From assembly GCA_016714895.1 (NCBI GenBank), contig JADKBV010000013.1, positions 1 to 64,000 of the forward strand: a stretch of DNA of 64,000 nt. The letters run 5' to 3'. Positions within the stretch are counted from its first letter, which is position 1. Each line of letters opens with the position of its first letter. Source of the DNA: Saprospiraceae bacterium (lineage in GTDB: Bacteria; Bacteroidota; Bacteroidia; Chitinophagales; Saprospiraceae). The notes under the pieces were generated by a model, which did no database searches, had not been told where the DNA came from, and saw only the letters and a program-made list of their open reading frames with translations. The position numbers and the translations under genes were made by a program. Below are positions 8,603-16,397 of this stretch, one piece after another.

Positions 8603-8773
8603 TCAAGTCGTTTTTCCTGTCTTTCCGGTTGGTTTTGGGTGAAATGCCTCAATAACACTGCTGGAAGTTGAAATTTTACCTTCATTTTTATATGAAGATC
8701 CTTCTTTGGTTTTACCGGCCGATTTGTCTGCCGGGGACTTTTTATGATTTTTTTGGCCTTTATCCTTGCTCAT
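8603..8773 (-). CDS. Small Lys/Ser-rich protein, stress-type
   Basis: 56 aa from the ATG at 8773 (MSKDKGQKNHKKSPADKSAGK); an upstream Met 11 codons earlier would lie in the leader. It is highly basic, has no hydrophobic core and is probably disordered. No domain recognised; short Lys-rich proteins of this look are common next to stress genes in Bacteroidota. It carries one of the five shared promoter motifs (8811-8847), which supports it being a real gene of the neighbouring stress cluster despite its size. Confidence 0.6.
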   Translation of the reverse strand: MSKDKGQKNHKKSPADKSAGKTKEGSSYKNEGKISTSSSVIEAFHPKPTGKTGKTT

Positions 8774-8810
8774 AATAATAATATTAAATTGTGAATACAT
8801 TTTCACAAGA

Positions 8811-8847
8811 CAAAGGTCCGATATATATTATGGAAAAGATTACACAA
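8811..8847 (-). promoter_or_regulatory. Shared stress-cluster promoter motif, copy 1
   Basis: On the minus strand: TTGTGTAA (8840-8847), 21 bases, GACCTTTG (8811-8818), 37 bases before the ATG at 8773. A further TTATGTAA lies 21 bases further upstream (8861-8868). Matches four other promoters in 9-15 kb. Confidence 0.6.
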
Positions 8848-9175
8848 TTTAATGATTACATTACATAATCATATCTTTTTAGATAAAATGACTTATTTAA
8901 AAATTTAATTGTTCTCTACCCTTCACTTTGCAATCAAAATAATAAACTTTTATCATATAGCGACCTTACTTAATCAATTTAATCACTTTAGCAAAAAAAA
9001 TACCTGAATACAAAACTATAAATCAGAATTGTATAACAGGTATTCAAACCGTATATCTGGTCAGTCATGGAGTTTAAACCACATGGAAATAGGTAGGGAA
9101 TTCAAAAAGCAGAAATCATTCAGTAATGATAATCAATTTTTTAATAATTTGAAAATGAGTTTCTTCATTTTCAGG
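8848..9175. other. AT-rich intergenic stretch
   Basis: Apart from the extra TTATGTAA at 8861-8868 on the minus strand I see no gene, clear hairpin or repeat. Short frames here lack any coding character. Confidence 0.6.
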
Positions 9176-9358
9176 CTATTGTTCTGCCTTTTCTACAAAT
9201 CCGTTTAATTTCGTTTCAAGATCAGCCATAAGTTTGTCTCCTTGTTCGCTCATCCTTCTCCTGGTGGATTTGCCTTTATGTGGTGCAAATAAAATACCTA
9301 ATACCGCACCGGCAGCGGCTCCTGCCAAAACGCCTAAAAAAACTTTATTATTATTCAT
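9176..9358 (-). CDS. YtxH-domain small membrane protein
   Basis: 60 aa. Starts MNNNKVFLGVLAGAAAGAVLGILFAPHKGKSTRRR: a Gly/Ala-rich membrane helix followed by the hallmark LFAPxKGxxTR of YtxH (general stress protein) and then a charged amphipathic helix to the end. Full length for this compact family. YtxH proteins are induced by stress in Bacillus; the molecular role is unknown. Own promoter of the shared type at 9389-9426, divergent from the barrel gene at 9577. Confidence 0.85.
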   Translation of the reverse strand: MNNNKVFLGVLAGAAAGAVLGILFAPHKGKSTRRRMSEQGDKLMADLETKLNGFVEKAEQ

Positions 9359-9388
9359 CTGAATAAATTTATATTGTTATGTAATATA

Positions 9389-9426
9389 CAAAGGTATCAG
9401 TTTTGAGGCCGCAATATTTTACATAA
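9389..9426 (-). promoter_or_regulatory. Shared stress-cluster promoter motif, copy 2
   Basis: Minus strand TTATGTAA (9419-9426), 22 bases, TACCTTTG (9389-9396), then 30 bases to the ytxH-like ATG at 9358. Confidence 0.7.
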
Positions 9427-9503
9427 TTATCGAATAAAATTACAACTTTTAAGGAAGGATTAAAATTTTATAAATAAGAGGATTATATAACTTTTAAAAA
9501 ACA

Positions 9504-9540
9504 TTATGTAAAATATTTCCAAAAAATACTTCAACCTTTG
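9504..9540 (+). promoter_or_regulatory. Shared stress-cluster promoter motif, copy 3
   Basis: Plus strand TTATGTAA (9504-9511), 21 bases, AACCTTTG (9533-9540), then 36 bases to the ATG at 9577. This is the only copy on the plus strand, so the motif is tied to promoters and not to one strand's composition. Confidence 0.65.
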
Positions 9541-9576
9541 TGTGTTCATTTTCGAACAATTATAAATGTATATATC

Positions 9577-10182
9577 ATGACAAAAAAAGTTTATTTAGCC
9601 GCAGTTTTCCTGCTGGTAACAGGGATCTCCGCAAAAACACAGACCCTATCTATAGGACCGTTGGCTGGTGTAAATCTGATGACCATCAGTGATACCAACT
9701 CACCAAAAATATTACCGGGATTGATGGCAGGAATATTTGGAAATTACAGTATCAACGAACATTTTGGTATAAATGCAAAATTGATGTTTTCTCAAATGGG
9801 AACGGGAACTGATATTTCTGATGATATAGTCAGGTTAAATTACATCCAACTTCCTGTATCTATGGTATATTTTTTCGGAAATAACGGCAATACAATAAGA
9901 CCAAAAATATTTGCCGGTTTATACGGTTCCTATTTACTGCAGGCAAGAGATAATAACGGTAATGACATTGTATTTCCAAATGGCAATGATGTATATGTAA
10001 AACCAGATTTCGGAGCTCAGATTGGCGCAGGACTCAACTTTATTATCCGACCACGTACCTGGCTGAATATAGATGCCGGTTACAGTACCGGATTCAACAG
10101 TATTGTAGATGTGGAAGGGACCAAAAACAGAAATAACGGATTTCAGATTAGCGCCGGCGTTAGTTTTCCTCTAAATGATTAA
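9577..10182 (+). CDS. PorT-like outer-membrane beta-barrel protein
   Basis: 201 aa from the ATG at 9577; the open frame extends 13 codons upstream but that part contains the promoter. Signal peptide MTKKVYLAAVFLLVTGISAKTQ, then alternating strands with GPLAGVNL, GLMAGIFGNYSI, FAGLYGSYLL, GAQIGAGLNF and a C-terminal FQISAGVSFPL, the pattern of the outer membrane protein beta-barrel (PorT/OmpA-like) family. Probable small eight-strand barrel in the outer membrane. Promoter of the shared stress type, strong terminator at 10257-10290. Its paralogue-like neighbour is 10997-11629. Confidence 0.8.
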   Translation: MTKKVYLAAVFLLVTGISAKTQTLSIGPLAGVNLMTISDTNSPKILPGLMAGIFGNYSINEHFGINAKLMFSQMGTGTDISDDIVRLNYIQLPVSMVYFFGNNGNTIRPKIFAGLYGSYLLQARDNNGNDIVFPNGNDVYVKPDFGAQIGAGLNFIIRPRTWLNIDAGYSTGFNSIVDVEGTKNRNNGFQISAGVSFPLND

Positions 10183-10256
10183 ACTGTATTAAATTAAAAA
10201 CAGTTAATCACTCAACTGATCAAAAGATTAAGGTATTAGTTATTAATCGTTTTTAG

Positions 10257-10290
10257 GCCACCGGGAGGTAATAGTTCCGGTGGCTTTTTT
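10257..10290 (+). terminator. Strong Rho-independent terminator
   Basis: GCCACCGG, a 12-base loop, CCGGTGGC, then six T. It lies 74 bases after the stop of the barrel gene. Confidence 0.9.
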
Positions 10291-10895
10291 ATGGAAATAT
10301 TTTTCCTTAAAAATTATGATTTATAAATTACGCTACTTCAAACCATTCAATTATAAATTCCTTTCTAAGGATTCCAGATCATTAGTATTTATAATCCCTA
10401 AAACACATACCAAACAAATTTAAGTTCTACCCAATCAAAGAATTGTTTGTTCATAAGTTTGATTTACAAAATTGCCCAAGTGCTACCATTTCTGCCTGAC
10501 CGATACATCCTTCCTGATCATCGCAATGTCATACCTTAATCAACAGATCATAAAGGTGTAATTATGCTTACAGTAAGGAAATGATCTGAAAAACATTAAA
10601 AGTTGCTTTCCCCAATAGTATATTATAAGATATATATTTCAGAAAAAAAATTCAGTATCATTATAATAATATACTACCTTCTACCCTATTCGTCTTATGA
10701 TTATTCAAAGTATCGATTGGACTAAATATAAAAGAAAAATATAATGTGGCAATTATCCGTTATCATTGTCAATAAAAACATATGTATAAAACGTATCAAT
10801 ACCGGGAACCATGTACAGTAGTGTTATAATACATCGCTACTCTGTTTAAACCGCAACCTATCTTGTCTTTAGTTAAGAATCATTCTCAAAAGGGC
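10291..10895. other. Gene-free AT-rich stretch of about 600 bases
   Basis: Unusually long gap between convergent barrel genes. No open frame with coding character, no tRNA-like fold and no clear repeat seen. It could be the site of a lost gene. Confidence 0.5.
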
Positions 10896-10939
10896 AAAAA
10901 AAAACAAGTCTTATTTGTTATTACACAAATAAAACTTGT
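10896..10939 (-). terminator. Terminator of the 10997-11629 gene
   Basis: ACAAGT-C-TTATTTG / CAAATAA-A-ACTTGT with an 8-base loop and one mismatch, followed on the minus strand by a nine-T run. It begins 57 bases past the stop. Confidence 0.8.
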
Positions 10940-10996
10940 CAAATTACAGGAATAAAATTGTAAATCTTTATATTCTGGTTTCCTGATTAATTTATT

Positions 10997-11629
10997 TTAC
11001 AACAATCTATACCCGGCAGTTGCCTGAAACCAGGCATTTTTGTATCTTGGTGTGGAGTTAGTGCCATCACCATGATTAGTCGTCAGGTCCCATGAACCTC
11101 TCAAACCTATCACAGTTCTATCCAGATTCACATTAACACCAACAGAGGCGCTCAATATGTTTTTACGCAAATTTTCATTTTTAAACACTTCAGACTGTTC
11201 AAAACTCGAAACAGAATTTTCGAATTCGTCCTTTTGTCTTAATAAATATGAAAACTGTGGACCCGCCAATATTGTCAGTGCATTTACTGGCTTCACGGCA
11301 AAATAAAGCGGAATATCAATAAAATTTGTGGTCCTTGTCAGACTGTAAGAACTTCCCAACAAATTGCCTTGTGCTTTAAATCCCTTCTGAGAAAAAAGAA
11401 CTTCAGGTTGAACACCTGCATATTGACCAAGTGGAATCGCCATAAATACGCCTCCTGCAAAACCAAATTTTCCGTCTGCTCTGAAATCATCCCCTTGAGC
11501 GTCATAAACATTGGCATAATTAGCTCCCGCTTTGACTCCCATTTGAAATTTATTGCGACCTACATCCTGAGCCAAATTATTTCCGACAAACAGAATGGTA
11601 AAAAGTAAAAATAAAATAAATTGTTTCAT
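10997..11629 (-). CDS. PorT-family outer-membrane beta-barrel protein
   Basis: 210 aa. Signal peptide MKQFILFLLFTILFVGNNLAQ, then MGVKAGANYANVYD, GFAGGVFMAIPLGQ, VQPEVLFSQKGF, FIDIPLYFAV and LAGPQFSYLL, the typical text of the PorT/outer membrane beta-barrel family, ending in FQATAGYRLL with a terminal hydrophobic residue as in many barrels. Predicted outer-membrane location; cargo or partner unknown. Monocistronic with a terminator at 10896-10939. The upstream region lacks the promoter motif shared by its neighbours. Confidence 0.85.
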   Translation of the reverse strand: MKQFILFLLFTILFVGNNLAQDVGRNKFQMGVKAGANYANVYDAQGDDFRADGKFGFAGGVFMAIPLGQYAGVQPEVLFSQKGFKAQGNLLGSSYSLTRTTNFIDIPLYFAVKPVNALTILAGPQFSYLLRQKDEFENSVSSFEQSEVFKNENLRKNILSASVGVNVNLDRTVIGLRGSWDLTTNHGDGTNSTPRYKNAWFQATAGYRLL

Positions 11630-11826
11630 GTGTTTATATTTAGTTTGGCACTTAAAAGTGCATGATTTACAGGCAACAGCGAATCGATAACTTCATTTTA
11701 TCCGGGTTACTACCAAATTCATTCTACATAGTATATGATCATTTGGTTTGGTATACCGTGAAAAGATAAATGATTAAAAATAATTGCCTGTATATAATAA
11801 ATAAAATCTATTGTTCGGCTAAAATA

Positions 11827-12261
11827 TTATTTTTTGTTCCCGAACTCAGTTATGGCATTACCAAGATTATCCATATCCTTATCAAATTCTGTTTTGAACT
11901 TTTCCCAGCCGTCTTTGCCGTCAGCTTTGTACTCATCCATTTTCTTCTTCATATCGCTGTTTTTAAGTTCAAGCTCTTTGATTTTATTTTGATAATCAGC
12001 TTTTACTTCCTTTTTTTCTTCTGCGACACGCGCATTAAATTCTGCGATACTCTGTTCGTTTGCTGTAATTCTTTCAGAATACATCATTCTGTGTTTCTCG
12101 ACATCAGCAAGGTAATCATCTTCAGCTTCCTGAAGTTCTTGTTCGGCTTCAACTACATTTTCTTCTGCATTCGTTACCTTTTGTTTTGCACTATCGCAAC
12201 TGAACATTACTGTTATAAAACCTGATATTACAATCAGTGCTAATAATTTAAATGATTTCAT
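11827..12261 (-). CDS. Coiled-coil lipoprotein
   Basis: 144 aa from the ATG at 12261; the frame is open 18 codons upstream but the lipoprotein signal only makes sense from here: MKSFKLLALIVISGFITVMFSC, lipidated Cys 22. From residue ~25 almost the whole chain is a charged coiled coil (AEENVVEAEQELQEAEDD, KKEVKADYQNKIKELELK). Function unknown; it probably sits in the periplasm or on the surface as a rod. It lies in the stress cluster but does not have the shared promoter motif. Confidence 0.75.
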   Translation of the reverse strand: MKSFKLLALIVISGFITVMFSCDSAKQKVTNAEENVVEAEQELQEAEDDYLADVEKHRMMYSERITANEQSIAEFNARVAEEKKEVKADYQNKIKELELKNSDMKKKMDEYKADGKDGWEKFKTEFDKDMDNLGNAITEFGNKK

Positions 12262-12434
12262 TTTTATTATTTTTTCCGCAAATGGCGGTACATTCGTGAA
12301 TAAATTTTCACTCAATTAATTCTATAAATAAAATATTCACAGATTAATTTATTTTACAATTAATAAAAACAGGAGAAAACTCAGATAAATCTTTATTATC
12401 TGTCAACAGATATTCCTGTTACATAACGGATTTT

Positions 12435-12887
12435 TTAAAATCTTGCTGTGGTAATCACAACGTCGTAGTCAGGATTCAAAACATTTGCATCATTTTCCGC
12501 CGTGATAAATATTTTTATCGGTGTAAAACTTGTCACTGTTTTAAATTCAGCTTTAAGTGTTTTGGAAAAAGTTCCGTTGTCTGTAATAATCTGTCCGATA
12601 TTTTTTATCACTTTCTGATCCGTTTCCATCCATACAATATACATGGATTTTGCCGGTGTCAATCGTGAAGGTTCGGAAAGATTAATCAGTGAAACCTCAA
12701 TAGTGTGGTTTTTATTTTTATCTATTTTTACTTTCACATTGCCTCTGGCAGCAGGTACTTTTGATGATGTCAAAAATGCTTGTTTGTGGGTACATGAAGT
12801 AAAAAATAAACCAAAAAATAAAATTGTTGCCAACATCTTTCCAATATGGAAATTTGGCAACCTGAAAGAAAAATTAAAATTGGTCAT
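12435..12887 (-). CDS. Lipoprotein of a conserved Bacteroidota family, unknown function
   Basis: 150 aa. Hydrophobic stretch MLATILFFGLFFTSC with lipobox Cys 32; translation could start at residue 1 or at Met 18, and I kept the longer form because the promoter lies just upstream of it. The mature part contains SKVPAARGNVKVK, RLTPAKSMYIVWMETD, NIGQIITDNG and FKTVTSFTPIKIFITAE, which I remember as a recurrent Bacteroidota hypothetical family with an immunoglobulin-like or beta-sandwich look. Shared stress promoter at 12907-12944. Confidence 0.7.
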   Translation of the reverse strand: MTNFNFSFRLPNFHIGKMLATILFFGLFFTSCTHKQAFLTSSKVPAARGNVKVKIDKNKNHTIEVSLINLSEPSRLTPAKSMYIVWMETDQKVIKNIGQIITDNGTFSKTLKAEFKTVTSFTPIKIFITAENDANVLNPDYDVVITTARF

Positions 12888-12906
12888 GATGATTAAATTT
12901 AGAATA

Positions 12907-12944
12907 CAAAGGTAAGAATAGCAGCGGATGAAATTGTTACATAA
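12907..12944 (-). promoter_or_regulatory. Shared stress-cluster promoter motif, copy 4
   Basis: Minus strand TTATGTAA (12937-12944), 22 bases, TACCTTTG (12907-12914), 19 bases before the ATG at 12887. Same boxes and same spacing as copy 2. Confidence 0.7.
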
Positions 12945-13115
12945 TTATTGGAATAATTTATAATATTTAATTTCTGAAATACATAATTATTAAATAAATA
13001 ATAAGAAATAAAATCATCATTTTTTCTACAAAAAACCAATGTATCTTCAAAATAAAATAACTGCAAATAATTAAATTCTGAACTGAATACAATCCCTGAT
13101 TCATCAAATTATAAA

Positions 13116-13454
13116 CTATTCATAACCACTTTTAATGACGGTCATGATCATCTTAAAACGGCCATTAGACTTTATCAGATTGGGCGCATGTGCCGGTATA
13201 ACGATAGATTGTCCGACCCTCAAGTAGTTTGATTCATGATTGATCACTATTTCAGCCTGGCCATCAATAACCTGGACAAAAGCATCAAAAGGAGATGTTT
13301 TTTCTTTCAATCCTTCACCGGCATCTACAGCCATAAGAGATATATTTCCTGTGATTTTTTTAATTATTGTTTTGATGACAACAGAATTTGGCACATATTC
13401 AATAATTTCTACTGTAATAAAAGCTTTTGATTTTTCAAACTCTGCATTATCCAT
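13116..13454 (-). CDS. Cupin-domain protein
   Basis: 112 aa from the ATG at 13454 (MDNAEFEKSKAF); an upstream Met would add 12 odd residues. Single small beta-barrel: SPFDAFVQVIDGQAEIVI is the first cupin motif, with the usual His pair absent (F and Q instead), and SIVIPAHAPNLIKS is the second motif with one His. The reduced set of metal ligands suggests a binding or sensory role rather than a dioxygenase, but this is inference. Soluble, no signal peptide. Confidence 0.75.
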   Translation of the reverse strand: MDNAEFEKSKAFITVEIIEYVPNSVVIKTIIKKITGNISLMAVDAGEGLKEKTSPFDAFVQVIDGQAEIVINHESNYLRVGQSIVIPAHAPNLIKSNGRFKMIMTVIKSGYE

Positions 13455-13866
13455 CTTGATTAAATTATCACTCACAATTAAAACAATCAATGTATCGGTT
13501 TGCTACAGAAGATTTTTTTGTTACCTAAAACCAACTTTTATGAAAAAAAACCAATACAGTCCAAAGCTATCCGTTAATTTGATCTGTTTAGTTAATATAA
13601 CTACATTCACCAATCGCAATCAAACAAATACAATTTTGCATTTACAACCCAAACATTTGATTCAGTCAGATTTTTAAACTTTCCTAAAATCAAACTTAAG
13701 ATTTACCAAAAGGTAACTACTCTGCTACTTATGATCAACTGAAAGATTTATTTCTCAATATACAGCATTTCATACATCAAAAAAAATAAAAAATAACCAC
13801 ACCTCAAGAGAAAAATAATTACAATGTATTCATATTTATAATGCAGCAAAATAGTCACACTTACCG
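13455..13866. other. Gene-free AT-rich stretch
   Basis: About 410 bases between the cupin and CsbD genes. Open frames exist on the plus strand but are rich in Asn, Thr and Ile as expected of AT-rich non-coding DNA. No hairpin or repeat stands out. Confidence 0.5.
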
Positions 13867-14052
13867 TTAATCTTCGGACATGATTTTGTTAAGCTCTTCT
13901 TTGGACTTACCCAATTTGATTTCAAGCTTTCCCATCATTTCATCCTTTTTACCTTCAACAAATAACAAATCATCATCTGTTAAATTTGCAAAAACTTGTT
14001 TAAGTTTTCCTTTTTGTTTGTCCCACAAACCTTTTACTGCTTCTTTGTTCAT
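13867..14052 (-). CDS. CsbD-like stress protein
   Basis: 61 aa. Text MNKEAVKGLWDKQKGKLKQ, LTDDDLLFVEGKKDEMMGKLE and LGKSKEELNKIM matches the CsbD family: a short amphipathic helical protein with the central D-x-L-x-x-x-x-G-K element. CsbD is a sigma-B-controlled general stress protein in Bacillus; biochemical role unknown. A TTTTGTAA lies 34 bases upstream of the ATG (14086-14093) but no matching -7 box at the standard spacing, so the shared promoter is not claimed here. Confidence 0.85.
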   Translation of the reverse strand: MNKEAVKGLWDKQKGKLKQVFANLTDDDLLFVEGKKDEMMGKLEIKLGKSKEELNKIMSED

Positions 14053-14300
14053 ATTTATTGAGTTTGATCTCTTTTCAGAGAATTGTTACAAAATTGAATA
14101 CACTTCACTGTAAACTGGAAAATAATTTTGTCCTGATTTATCATGTACAGGTACTATAATATCCTGTAGTCAATATCAAATAAAGATATTGCTTTGTATT
14201 TTTATTTCCAAACTATGAAAATAATGATTGTTACTTGAAGCTGAATAAATTATAACACATTCAAAACCTTCAATCAACAAATTCCATTACCATGATAAAT

Positions 14301-14456
14301 TTAAAACAGTTTTCCTCCCTGAATTAACCTTAAAAGAATGGCAATTACAGCGATTACTAAAAGTATATGTATAATACCGCCGGAATTATACCCGACAAAT
14401 CCAACAAGCCAACCGATAATGAGTATGACTGCGATAACATAAAGGAGATTTCCCAT
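14301..14456 (-). CDS. lmo0937-type (DUF5670-like) small membrane protein
   Basis: 51 aa. Translation: MGNLLYVIAVILIIGWLVG, then a turn FVGYNSGGI, then IHILLVIAVIAILLRLIQGG and KLF. Two membrane helices joined by a short Gly-rich loop, with the conserved I-I-G-W-L-V-G-F and I-H-I-L-L-V-I-A pattern of the lmo0937 family (YqaE-sized stress membrane proteins). Start chosen at the only ATG in frame. It has the shared promoter (14524-14561) and a palindrome overlapping it, which supports the gene. Confidence 0.85.
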   Translation of the reverse strand: MGNLLYVIAVILIIGWLVGFVGYNSGGIIHILLVIAVIAILLRLIQGGKLF

Positions 14457-14511
14457 TTTTTGGATATTTAATCGTTTATAAAATATTTGTTGTCTTTATT
14501 GTCCTTTCACG

Positions 14512-14524
14512 GACCTGACAGGTC
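14512..14524. promoter_or_regulatory. Operator-like palindrome at the start of the lmo0937-type transcript
   Basis: GACCTGACAGGTC, a perfect 6-bp inverted repeat around a central A, immediately downstream of and touching the -7 box at 14524-14531, hence near the expected transcription start. It could bind a repressor or form a 5' hairpin. Confidence 0.4.
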
Positions 14525-14561
14525 AAAGGTAAGGCAAGTACAACTAAAAACTTTTACAAAA
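14524..14561 (-). promoter_or_regulatory. Shared stress-cluster promoter motif, copy 5
   Basis: Minus strand TTTTGTAA (14554-14561), 22 bases, TACCTTTG (14524-14531), 67 bases before the ATG at 14456. Confidence 0.65.
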
Positions 14562-14632
14562 TTATATCCAATATTTACAAAATTTTAATTCGGGTTAATT
14601 TCTGTTACTATTTGATGGTTTAGAATTTATTT

Positions 14633-15196
14633 TCACAGGTCTTCAAGTTGTATTCTCGATCTATGTTGTTTCATTTTTTTAAAATACGTTGGTGTCAGAC
14701 CTGTCACTTTTTTAAATTGATTGGATAAGTGTGCCACACTACTGTAGTTAAGTTTGTACGATATTTCCGTTAGATTTAATTCATCGTACAGCAATAATTC
14801 CTTGACTTTTTCAATCTTATGCGCTATGATAAAATGTTCTATGGTGGTACCCGTAACCTCTGAAAATAATCCGGATAAGTAGGTATAATCCTGTTGAAGT
14901 TTTTTACTCAGAAAATCCGAATAATTTATTTCCGGAAGGTGATCAGAATAGTGAACCATTTCCACCACTACATTTTTTATCTTTTCTATAAGCATGGATT
15001 TTTTATCATCCATCAGGACAAGAGAAAAAACAAGCAACTTTTTTCGCAAAGTAGCCAAATCTTCAGTGGAAAGGTCTTCAATGACATCTACTTCTCCCAA
15101 TTCTAAGGACCGGTATTTTATCCCCATTTCTTCCAATGACGTTTTGACGGCCATCTTGCACCTCAGAGAAACCATATATTTGATGTATAACTTCAT
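14633..15196 (-). CDS. AraC-family transcriptional regulator
   Basis: 187 aa. N-terminal ~75 residues start MKLYIKYMVSLRCKM and contain an acidic stretch EDLSTEDLATLRKKLL; C-terminal ~100 residues are an AraC double helix-turn-helix: HFIIAHKIEKVKELLLYDE, LTEISYKLNYSSVAHLSNQFKKVTGLTP. It is short for AraC proteins and has no cupin sensor domain. Proteins of this type often sit next to CsbD/YtxH-like genes in Bacteroidota, so it may control the stress cluster; that link is inference. It does not itself carry the shared promoter. Confidence 0.85.
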   Translation of the reverse strand: MKLYIKYMVSLRCKMAVKTSLEEMGIKYRSLELGEVDVIEDLSTEDLATLRKKLLVFSLVLMDDKKSMLIEKIKNVVVEMVHYSDHLPEINYSDFLSKKLQQDYTYLSGLFSEVTGTTIEHFIIAHKIEKVKELLLYDELNLTEISYKLNYSSVAHLSNQFKKVTGLTPTYFKKMKQHRSRIQLEDL

Positions 15197-15592
15197 TTTT
15201 AGATATTTGAATCAGATTCTTTTGGAAATAAAATACAAAATACATTAAAAACTTCATTAAAAAATGTAAAATTGATTATATTTTTTCAATAAAAAAGTTT
15301 TCCTGATATTTTTTATCAGAAATTTTTAAAATACACCTGTAAAGCATGGAAAATACGTTTTTTTTTTAACAATAGGACTCAAATCATCATTTTACATCCC
15401 CTTTTGATATCAAATAGGTATCGTTTGATTCATACAAATCATCCTGCAAATTGCCTCAATACCATAAATCAAAATGATAAATATTTTTGGTCAAAATTAT
15501 TTATTAACTTATTTTGTATTTAACCTGTCTTTATGATACCTACCCTCTTCTTGAATATTTTTTTTAACGCTAATGTTGGTTATAAATTCCTA
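15197..15592. other. Gene-free AT-rich stretch
   Basis: About 400 bases between the AraC regulator and the end of the efflux operon. Poly-A/T runs, no clear terminator for the operon, no credible frame. Confidence 0.5.
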
Positions 15593-16261
15593 TTACAAAA
15601 TCACACCGTCCCGCATTTCGATGACACGATCACTGTTTCTTGCAAATTCATCATCATGGGTAACAGCGATAATGGTCTGACCAAAAGAGGATGTGAGCTC
15701 TTTGAAGATATCAAACACAATGGCCGTATTTTTACTATCGAGGTTGCCGGTGGGTTCGTCACACATAATCATCAAAGGATCGTTGATCAGAGCCCTGGCT
15801 ATAGCGACTCTTTGTTGTTGTCCTCCTGATAATTTACTGGCAGGTTTGAGCGCCTGATCTCTGAGTCCGAGCATATCGAGTTTTTCATAAGCTTTTGCCT
15901 CTATTTCCTGTTGCGAAAATTTTCCTAACCTGAGCGCCGGAATCATAATATTTTTAAGGCATGAAAATTCCGGTAGCAGATAGTGAAACTGAAAAACAAA
16001 TCCGATTTTGTGATTACGCAGAGCGGCAAGATCATCCAGGCTTTTGCCTGTGACTTTTTCGCCGTCAATCATCAGCGACCCGTCGTATTCTGTATCCATA
16101 GTAGACAGAATATAGAGTAAGGTAGACTTACCACTGCCGGATTTGCCGATCATGCTCAAAAACTCACCTTTTTTAACCCCAAAAGATATGTTTTTTAATA
16201 CCTGAAATTCGACAGGATCGTGAAAATATTTATTGATGTTTTTGGTTTCTAAAATATTCAT
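15593..16261 (-). CDS. ABC transporter ATP-binding protein (MacB/LolD type)
   Basis: 222 aa from the ATG at 16261 (MNILETKNINKYF); a longer frame upstream adds 18 residues outside the fold. Walker A GKSGSGKST, Q-loop FVFQFHYLLPEF, signature LSGGQQQRVAIARAL, Walker B LMIMCDEPTGNLD, H-loop VTHDDEFA. The EPTGNLD signature and 222-residue size are typical of ATPases that serve FtsX-like permeases (LolD, MacB, FtsE). Last gene of the TetR-TolC-adaptor-permease-ATPase operon, 136 bases after the permease gene. Confidence 0.92.
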   Translation of the reverse strand: MNILETKNINKYFHDPVEFQVLKNISFGVKKGEFLSMIGKSGSGKSTLLYILSTMDTEYDGSLMIDGEKVTGKSLDDLAALRNHKIGFVFQFHYLLPEFSCLKNIMIPALRLGKFSQQEIEAKAYEKLDMLGLRDQALKPASKLSGGQQQRVAIARALINDPLMIMCDEPTGNLDSKNTAIVFDIFKELTSSFGQTIIAVTHDDEFARNSDRVIEMRDGVIL

Positions 16262-16397
16262 AATAAAATGTATTTGATCACAAAAAGTAAAAAAAGATGG
16301 CAAAACCTGCCGCAAAACTATCAGTGCTTAATAAAATGATGTATATGTAACATAATAAAACGCTCACCTGAATAACCTGCCTACGTTACTTTTTGTA

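Noticed and set aside
13240..13677. 145-codon plus-strand frame
   Set aside because: Antisense to the cupin gene in its first half and Asn/Thr/Ile-rich non-coding text in the second.
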